A DNA stretch of 64,000 bases from Actinomadura sp. DC4 (GTDB lineage: Bacteria; Actinomycetota; Actinomycetes; Streptosporangiales; Streptosporangiaceae), in contig NZ_JAUEQY010000003.1 of NCBI RefSeq assembly GCF_030406325.1, positions 62,001-126,000 on the forward strand, read 5' to 3'. Position 1 is the stretch's first letter. Every line of letters begins with the position of its first letter. This document shows, in pieces, positions 58,649 through 64,000 of the stretch. Under the pieces are notes generated by a model, which was not told the DNA's origin, did no database searches, and saw nothing but the letters and a program-made list of their open reading frames with translations. A program made the position numbers and the translations under genes.

Positions 58649-59230
58649 TCAGGTGGAGGCGGCCCAGCGGTCGATGTGCTCGCTGAGCAGGTGCAGCAGC
58701 AGGACGTGGGCCTCCTGGACCCGGGCGGTACGGCCCGAGGCCACGGCGAGGACCCGGTCGGCGTGCTCGGCCGCCGGTCCCCCGCCCGGGTGCGCCTGCC
58801 CGGTGAACAGCACCGTCAGCGCGCCGGCCTTGCGGCCCGCGTGCAGCCCGGCGACGACGTTGGGGGAACGGCCGCTGCTGGTGAACGCGACGACGACGTC
58901 GTCCGGCCGGGCCAGCGCGGTGACCTGGCGGGAGAAGACGTCGTCGAAGGAGTAGTCGTTGCCGACGCAGGTCGTCACGGTCGGGTCGGTGGACAGCGCC
59001 ACGGCGGCGAGCGGGCGGCGCTCGCGGCAGTAACGGCCGATCAGCTCGCCGGCCAGGTGCTGGGCGTCGGCGGCCGAGCCGCCGTTGCCGAAGGAGTAGA
59101 CGACGCCGCCGCGCTCCAGCCGGGCGGCGATCTCCTCCCCGAGCGAATCGACGCCGGGGACGAGGCCGCGGACCGACTCGATCACGGCGAGATGCTCGTC
59201 GAGATGCTGGACGAGTGGCTGGTCGTTCAT
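58649..59230 (-). CDS. SIS-domain sugar-phosphate isomerase (GmhA-like)
   Basis: 193 residues: an N-terminal helix pair, then GGVVYSFGNGGSAADAQHLAGELIGRY, the sugar phosphate loop of GmhA-like isomerases, and VVVAFTSSGRSPNVVAGLHAG. These enzymes isomerise aldose and ketose phosphates. In this operon it may isomerise the phosphosugar made by the kinases. It overlaps the ROK gene by 4 nt. Confidence 0.9.
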   Translation of the reverse strand: MNDQPLVQHLDEHLAVIESVRGLVPGVDSLGEEIAARLERGGVVYSFGNGGSAADAQHLAGELIGRYCRERRPLAAVALSTDPTVTTCVGNDYSFDDVFSRQVTALARPDDVVVAFTSSGRSPNVVAGLHAGRKAGALTVLFTGQAHPGGGPAAEHADRVLAVASGRTARVQEAHVLLLHLLSEHIDRWAAST

Positions 59231-60192
59231 TGGCTTTCTCCGAGGTGGTGGAAGGCCGAGGCCGCGGCGCCGACGACACCGACGGCGTCGCCGTGCGAGG
59301 ACAGCTCGACGCGGGCGGCGGCGCCGGCCGGGCGCATGGCCTGGGACAGCGCGGCGTGGCGGACCGGCAGCAGGAGGGCGTCTCCCGCGCGGGTCACGCC
59401 GCCGCCGAGGATGACGAGCTCGGGCTCGACCACGTTGATCATGACCGCGACCGCGCGGCCGAGGGCGGCGGTGGTCTCGTCCCACAGGCGCCTGGCCAGG
59501 GGGTCGCCCCGGCCGGCGTGCGCGGAGACGGTCTCGGCGGTCACCGCCGGGACCTCGCGCATCGAGGAGGCCTCGCCCGTGGCGAGCGCCTCCGCCGCGC
59601 GGCGGGCGATCGAGCTGCCCGAGGCGTACGCCTCGATGCATCCGCGCTGGCCACAGCCGCAGACGCGGCCGTTCCAGTCGATGATCACGTGGCCGAACTC
59701 CCCGCCGTTGCCGGCCGCGCCGGTGTGCAGCCGGCCGTCGAGGATGACGCCGCCGCCGACGCCGGTGGACACGGTGAGATAGAGCATGTGCCGTACGTCG
59801 CCCCAGGGCCCGTGGCGGTACTCCCCGAGCACGGCGGCGGTGGCGTCGTTCTCCAGGAAGACCGGCCGGGCGTACGCGGACCGGACCAGGTCGACGATGG
59901 GCACGTCGTCCCAGCCGGGCAGGCCGGGCGGCCCGTGCACCCGCCCGGTCGCCGGGTCGAGCGGGCCCCCGCAGCCGATGCCGACCGCGGCCATGTCCGC
60001 CGCGGCGCACCCGGCGGCGGTCAGCGCCTCGCGGCCCAGGTCGAGCAGGCGCGCGACGACCGCGTCCGGCCCCTCCCCGACCCTGGTCGGCGTCCGTACG
60101 AAGGACCGTACGTCGCCGGTCTCGCCCACCACACCGGCGGCGAGCTTGGTGCCGCCGATGTCGAGGGCGAGCACGTGATCCCCGAGTGACAC
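59227..60192 (-). CDS. ROK-family sugar kinase
   Basis: 321 residues: LALDIGGTKLAAGVVG (ATP loop), GCGGPLDPATG, LENDATAAVLGEYRHG (catalytic Asp), STGVGGGVI and the ROK zinc motif GCGQRGCIEAYASG. No N-terminal helix-turn-helix, so it is an enzyme and not a repressor. Likely a glucose, mannose or related hexose kinase. GTG 60192 follows the permease stop by 2 nt. Confidence 0.93.
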   Translation of the reverse strand: MSLGDHVLALDIGGTKLAAGVVGETGDVRSFVRTPTRVGEGPDAVVARLLDLGREALTAAGCAAADMAAVGIGCGGPLDPATGRVHGPPGLPGWDDVPIVDLVRSAYARPVFLENDATAAVLGEYRHGPWGDVRHMLYLTVSTGVGGGVILDGRLHTGAAGNGGEFGHVIIDWNGRVCGCGQRGCIEAYASGSSIARRAAEALATGEASSMREVPAVTAETVSAHAGRGDPLARRLWDETTAALGRAVAVMINVVEPELVILGGGVTRAGDALLLPVRHAALSQAMRPAGAAARVELSSHGDAVGVVGAAASAFHHLGESQ

Positions 60193-60194
60193 GG

Positions 60195-61124
60195 TCAGCC
60201 CTTCCGGCCCGTCGTGGCGATGCCGTCGATGATGTGCCGCTGCGCGAAGGCGAAGATCACGATCATGGGAATGGTCGCGATCAGACTGGCCGCCGAGATG
60301 ATCTCCCAGTGGTGCTCGCCGCCGTTGCCGAAGGTGTCGATGACCGACTTGAGGCCGCGCGGCATGGTGAACAGGGAGCTGTTCTGCAGGTAGATCAGCG
60401 GTTTGAGCAGGTCGTTCCAGCTCGCCTGGATCTCGAAGATGAACACGATCGCCAGGGCCGGCCGGGCGAGCGGCAGGGCGATGCGCCAGAACAGGCCGAA
60501 GAAGCCGCAGCCGTCGACGCGCGCCGCCTCGAACAGCTCCCGTGGCAGCGACAGGAAGAACTGCCGCAGCAGGAAGATGTAGAACGCCGAGCCGAAGATG
60601 TTCTGCGCCCAGAGCGGCACCTGGGTCCCGGTCAGGCCGATCTTGTTCCAGATCAGGTAGACCGGGATCATCGTGACCGCCTGCGGCAGCATCATCGTCG
60701 CCAGCACCAGCCCGAACAGGAAGTTGCGCCCGGGGAACCGGAAGTAGGCGAACCCGAAGGCGACGACGGCGCTGCTGATCGTGACGGTCGTGGCGGCGGC
60801 GATGCCCACCATCGCGCTGTTGCCGAGCCAGGTCAGCATCGCGCCGTAGTGCCAGACGTCGGCGAAGTTGGCCGGCCGCCAGTGGTGCGGGATCAGCGCG
60901 TTGTCGAACACGTCCGTACGCGGCTTGAACGACGCGCTGACCAGCCACAGGAACGGATAGGTGAACAGCACGCCGGCGAGCGCGAGCACGATGAGGTACG
61001 GCGTGCGCCTCCAGATCGGCCGATGGTCGCGGCGGCCCGTACCGGGCGGCGCGGCCTTGGCCCTCTTCGTCACCGGGCCTTCGGAGGCCGGTGTCGCGGT
61101 CAGCCCCGCGGGAGAAGTCGCCAT
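60195..61124 (-). CDS. Carbohydrate ABC permease, MalG type
   Basis: 309 residues with six membrane segments and the EAA coupling loop EAARVDGCGFFGLFWRIALPLARP. It ends in a basic tail (TTGRKG). It forms the inner-membrane channel with the MalF-type permease next door. No ATPase gene is in the operon, so a shared MsiK-like ATPase elsewhere is expected, as is usual in actinobacteria. Confidence 0.94.
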   Translation of the reverse strand: MATSPAGLTATPASEGPVTKRAKAAPPGTGRRDHRPIWRRTPYLIVLALAGVLFTYPFLWLVSASFKPRTDVFDNALIPHHWRPANFADVWHYGAMLTWLGNSAMVGIAAATTVTISSAVVAFGFAYFRFPGRNFLFGLVLATMMLPQAVTMIPVYLIWNKIGLTGTQVPLWAQNIFGSAFYIFLLRQFFLSLPRELFEAARVDGCGFFGLFWRIALPLARPALAIVFIFEIQASWNDLLKPLIYLQNSSLFTMPRGLKSVIDTFGNGGEHHWEIISAASLIATIPMIVIFAFAQRHIIDGIATTGRKG

Positions 61125-61125
61125 G

Positions 61126-62067
61126 TCAGTCCCTCTCCCCCTCGTAGTAGACGAACCGGCGTGAGACGCGCACCTGGATCGCCGTGACGATCATGATCAC
61201 GATGAACAGCAGCCAGGCCAGCGCGGAGGCGTAGCCCATGTGCAGGAAGCCGAACGCCTGCTGGAACAGGTAGATCACGTAGAACAGCGCGGCGTCATTG
61301 GAGTAAGTGGTGTTCTGCTGACCCCCGAAGAACATCGTGTACGCCTGGTCGAACATCTGCAGGGCGTAGATGGTCTGGACGATCAGGGTGAAGAACAGCG
61401 CACCGCTGATCATCGGGAGCGTGATCCGGCGGAATCTCATCCACGCGCCCGCGCCGTCGAGCGAGGCGGCCTCGTACAGCTCCTTCGGCACCTGGCGCAG
61501 CGCCGCGAGGTAGATCACGACCATCCCGCCGACGCCCCACAGCATCGTGATGGCCAGGCCCGGCTTGACCCAGGCGGTGTCGGTCGTCCAGTTCGGGCCG
61601 TTGATCCCCACCAGGTGAAGCGTGCGGTTGAGCAGCCCCTGGTTGCCGTTGAGCAGCAGCAGGAACAGCGCTCCCGCGGCCACCGGCGGCGTCATGACCG
61701 GCAGATAGAAGATCGTCCGGAAGAACCCCGACGCGCGGCCCACCCGGTTGAGGACCATCGCCAGGCCCAGCGCGACGGCCATCGCGGCCGGCACGTACAT
61801 CACAGCGTAGATGAGCGTGTTCGCGAGCGCCTTGGCGACCTTCGGGTCCGACACGAGCTGCCGGTAGTTGTCCCAGCCGACGTTCTTCGGCGAGCTGATG
61901 GCGTTGTAGTCGGTGAATGACAGCACCAGGCTGGCGATCATCGGGCCCAGGGTGAAGACCAGGAACCCGATGATCCAGATGCCGATGAAGCCGTACGCGG
62001 CGCGGGCCTCCCGGCGCTGGTTGCCGCTCCGCGTACGCCTCCGTCCGGGCAGGGCCAGTGCCGCCAT
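61126..62067 (-). CDS. Carbohydrate ABC permease, MalF type
   Basis: 313 residues with six membrane segments and the EAA loop EAASLDGAGAWMRFRRITLPMISG. LGPMIASLVLSFTDYN near the first helix is typical of sugar permeases. It overlaps the binding-protein gene by 1 nt and is 1 nt from the MalG-type gene. Confidence 0.94.
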   Translation of the reverse strand: MAALALPGRRRTRSGNQRREARAAYGFIGIWIIGFLVFTLGPMIASLVLSFTDYNAISSPKNVGWDNYRQLVSDPKVAKALANTLIYAVMYVPAAMAVALGLAMVLNRVGRASGFFRTIFYLPVMTPPVAAGALFLLLLNGNQGLLNRTLHLVGINGPNWTTDTAWVKPGLAITMLWGVGGMVVIYLAALRQVPKELYEAASLDGAGAWMRFRRITLPMISGALFFTLIVQTIYALQMFDQAYTMFFGGQQNTTYSNDAALFYVIYLFQQAFGFLHMGYASALAWLLFIVIMIVTAIQVRVSRRFVYYEGERD

Positions 62068-63422
62068 CACTTGACCGCGCTGAACGCCTTGGCGGCCTCG
62101 GTCTGCGCCTGCCGCATCGCCGCGTCGGGCTTTTGCTGGCCGGACAGCGCCCGGTTGACCGCGTCGGTCCAGGCGGTCTTGATCTCGCTGCCGGCCTTGG
62201 ACGGGGCGATGCTGAAGGCGTACTCGTTGGAGGCGTAGTAGTTCTGGATCGCCGCGTCGAAGCCGGTCTGGCCGGGCTTGACGTACTTCGCCTTGACCTG
62301 CGCGTCGGCGGCCGGGTTGCCGGTCCACAGGCCGGTGAAGATCGACTTGTTCTTCTCCACCGTCGCCTCGCGCGCCCCGGCGGCCTTGAGCCAGGTCTCG
62401 GTGGCGGTCATGACCTTCATCCAGTTGACGGCCGCCGCCGGGTTCTTGGCGCCCTTGGGCAGGCACCAAGCGCTGCCATTGGAGAAGCTGATCGGTTTGC
62501 CCTGCTTGTCGGTGAACGCCGCCGACTCCAGCTCCAGCTTGGGCGTCGCCTGGACGAGGACGTTGACGTACCAGCCCTCCCAGGGGAAGGCGCCGGCCTG
62601 GTCCTTCTTGAACTCGTTGCCGGAGCCGAACAGGTCCCAGGTGTCACGGAAGGCCTTGAACCTCGACCAGCCGCCCTGCTCGTCCACGAGGCTGAGGGCG
62701 TAGGTGAGGGCCTCGATGACGCGGGGGTCGGCGAGGTTCGGGGAGCCGTCGGCGTTGACCAGGTCCGCGCCGTTGGCCTTGGCCCACAGCGGAAGGAACT
62801 CCGGCAGCTTCGGGTCGAAGCCGATCCGGGAGATCTTGCCGCCGCCGGCCTTGTACAGCTTGACCGCGTTGGTGTGCAGCCTGTCCCAGTCGGTGGTGCC
62901 GAGGTCGGCCGCCGTCAGCCCGGCGTCCTGCAGCGCCTCGCCGTTCATGAGGATGTTGCGAGTGTCGTAGAACTCGGGGATGCCGTAGACCTTGCCGTCG
63001 ATGGTCACCTCGTGCAGCGCCGCCGGCCGGTAGGCCCCCGTCTTGATCCCGGCGGAGTCCAGGTGGTCGTCCAGGGGCTGGATGGCGCCCTTGGCGGCGT
63101 AGGTGCCGACGAGGCCCCGGTCGAGGTACACCAGGTCCGGCGGGTTGCCGCTGGCGACCGCCGAAAGGAACTGCTGCGGGTCGAAGTCGCCCTCGTTGAT
63201 CTTGAGCCCGACCTTCGGGTAGGCGCTCTTGAAGGCGTCGATGCGCGCCTGCCCCACGTCGTCGGGCTTGCCGAAGCCCTGCGTGGACAACGTTCCGGTG
63301 TCGCCCTTTGACGCACCGCCGCCACCGCTGCCGCTCGTGCCGCTGACACCGCCACAGGCGCTCGTCACGCCGAGGGCGAGCGCCCCTGCCGAGCCGGCCA
63401 GAAAACCGCGTCGGGTGATCAT
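62067..63422 (-). CDS. Extracellular sugar-binding lipoprotein of an ABC transporter
   Basis: 451 residues, family 1 solute-binding protein. MITRRGFLAGSAGALALG has twin arginines, and VTSACGG supplies a lipobox Cys, so it is a Tat-type lipoprotein. A Gly/Ser-rich linker follows. The mature fold has DLVYLDRGLVGTYAAKGAIQPLDDHL and GIPEFYDTRNILMNGEALQDAGL. ATG 63422 is chosen since GAGGAG is at the right distance; GTG 63428 is two codons upstream. It is the first gene of the glycan operon, with about 140 nt of leader. Confidence 0.94.
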   Translation of the reverse strand: MITRRGFLAGSAGALALGVTSACGGVSGTSGSGGGGASKGDTGTLSTQGFGKPDDVGQARIDAFKSAYPKVGLKINEGDFDPQQFLSAVASGNPPDLVYLDRGLVGTYAAKGAIQPLDDHLDSAGIKTGAYRPAALHEVTIDGKVYGIPEFYDTRNILMNGEALQDAGLTAADLGTTDWDRLHTNAVKLYKAGGGKISRIGFDPKLPEFLPLWAKANGADLVNADGSPNLADPRVIEALTYALSLVDEQGGWSRFKAFRDTWDLFGSGNEFKKDQAGAFPWEGWYVNVLVQATPKLELESAAFTDKQGKPISFSNGSAWCLPKGAKNPAAAVNWMKVMTATETWLKAAGAREATVEKNKSIFTGLWTGNPAADAQVKAKYVKPGQTGFDAAIQNYYASNEYAFSIAPSKAGSEIKTAWTDAVNRALSGQQKPDAAMRQAQTEAAKAFSAVK

Positions 63423-63540
63423 GCGCACTCCTCACAACCAAGGCGAATGTTCGAGCCAGGCGTGAAGAATACGTCGTGACCTGGGGAAATCGGTCAATCG
63501 GCATCACGGGCACGCGGGGAACCAGGCCCAGAACATCGAA

Positions 63541-63597
63541 TGTGGCATCGTTACCACAATGCGGTGCACGTTATTTTCGGCCCAGAGGCGCTGTCAA
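63541..63597 (-). promoter_or_regulatory. Promoter and LacI-type operator of the glycan operon
   Basis: On the minus strand: -35 TTGACA (63597-63592), 18-bp spacer, -10 TAACGT (63573-63568), with transcription starting near 63561. TGTGGCATCGTTACCACA (63541-63558), a near-palindrome with a central CG, is a typical LacI-family operator and lies at about +4 to +21, where a bound repressor blocks initiation. The adjacent LacI-type gene is the likely binder. Confidence 0.78.
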
Positions 63598-63629
63598 GAG
63601 GGGAATTTCGGACCGGCGACTACGGGCGG

Positions 63630-64000
63630 TCAGCTCGACGGGGAGACGGCGACGCCGCCGGGCCCGGGCCCGGCCAGGGAGATCACGGCGCCGGGCGGCG
63701 CGGTCGAGCCGCGGAAGGTGACGGACGGCTCGATGTAACGCACCGTGGCCTGGCCGTCGGCCGAACCGGCGATGCGGTCCACGACCAGCCGGGCGCAGGC
63801 GCGGCCGAGGTCGTCGGTGTGCTGGTCGACGGTGGTGATGCCCGGCGAGACCATCGACATCCACGGCACGTCGTCGAAGGCGACCAGGGACAGGTCGTCC
63901 GGGATCCGCCGGCCGGCCCGCTGGAGCGCCTGGAACGCGCCCTCGGCGAGCATGTTGTTCGCGGCGAACAGCGCCGTGACGTCGGGACGGCGGGCGAGCA
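63630..64000 (-). CDS. LacI-family regulator, 5' end outside the window
   Basis: Only the C-terminal ~120 residues are present, open to the window end: LFAANNMLAEGAFQALQRAGRRIPDDLSLVAFDDVPWMSMVSPGITTVDQHTDDLGRAC, the sugar-binding lobe of LacI/PurR proteins. The DNA-binding domain lies beyond base 64000. It stops 33 bp before the -35 of the glycan operon in the same direction, so it is a local regulator of that operon. Confidence 0.92.
   Translation of the reverse strand, partial: LARRPDVTALFAANNMLAEGAFQALQRAGRRIPDDLSLVAFDDVPWMSMVSPGITTVDQHTDDLGRACARLVVDRIAGSADGQATVRYIEPSVTFRGSTAPPGAVISLAGPGPGGVAVSPSS

Noticed and set aside
1-64000. CRISPR arrays, tRNA, rRNA, insertion sequences or attachment sites
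   Set aside because: No regularly spaced repeats, cloverleaf genes, transposase or integrase motifs were found on reading both strands.

Overview
The window is 64 kb of very GC-rich DNA with actinobacterial habits: many GTG starts, 1-4 nt gene overlaps, GGAGG-type ribosome binding sites, promoter/start pairs that imply leaderless mRNAs, an F420-dependent oxidoreductase family member, a MocR regulator and DUF5954/DUF6745-type proteins. I infer a filamentous actinomycete, perhaps Streptosporangiales; the genus cannot be settled from sequence alone. I see no rRNA, tRNA, CRISPR array or insertion sequence.

Layout. 1-9.5 kb holds small metabolic and regulatory genes: alpha/beta hydrolases, a PadR/SnoaL pair, a medium-chain oxidoreductase carrying an internal 81-bp tandem duplication, a dienelactone hydrolase and a deazaflavin-type oxidoreductase. 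9.56-20.6 kb (minus strand) is a RiPP biosynthetic operon: ThiF-like/pseudo-YcaO partner protein, a 56-aa precursor, YcaO cyclodehydratase, double SagB azoline dehydrogenase, split LanB dehydratase (large and small proteins) and an M50 peptidase. The precursor core is 26 residues made only of Ser, Cys and Thr and contains an 8-residue tandem repeat. The gene set predicts an azole-rich, dehydroamino-acid-containing peptide of the thiopeptide/goadsporin kind, probably without the pyridine-forming enzyme. 21.1-25.3 kb has a deaminase, a 2OG-Fe(II) oxygenase, a membrane glycosyltransferase and an APH-type kinase. 25.3-31 kb has a DMT exporter, an acyltransferase-like protein, a DUF5954 protein, a secreted S1 protease and an ABC exporter.

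31-34 kb carries a NACHT NTPase that resembles bacterial NLR immune proteins. Two ArsR-SRPBCC modules follow (33.8-34.8 and 40.1-42.1 kb). Each ArsR gene has a perfect palindrome across its -35 box and an apparently leaderless start. Between them lies a GH4-GH38-endo/exonuclease operon. 42.1-44.1 kb looks like a decay zone: an ArsR gene with an in-frame TGA, a truncated SRPBCC, a DUF1905/YdeI gene split into two coupled ORFs, and a TetR-like protein without its helix-turn-helix. 44-51 kb is mixed (MoaD/ThiS, BNR-repeat protein, MocR, SgcJ-like, NYN-LOTUS, cupin, epimerase, DUF6745), followed by one compositionally distinct unknown gene.

52-63.4 kb (minus) is a tightly coupled nine-gene glycan-use operon: solute-binding lipoprotein, two permeases, ROK kinase, SIS isomerase, GH38 alpha-mannosidase, an alpha/alpha-toroid protein, GH1 beta-glucosidase and an N-acetylglucosamine-kinase-type sugar kinase. 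It has a clear promoter with a LacI-type operator just after the predicted transcription start, and a LacI-family regulator lies immediately upstream, cut by the window end. The likely logic is import of mannose- or glucose-containing oligosaccharides, cleavage inside the cell and phosphorylation.
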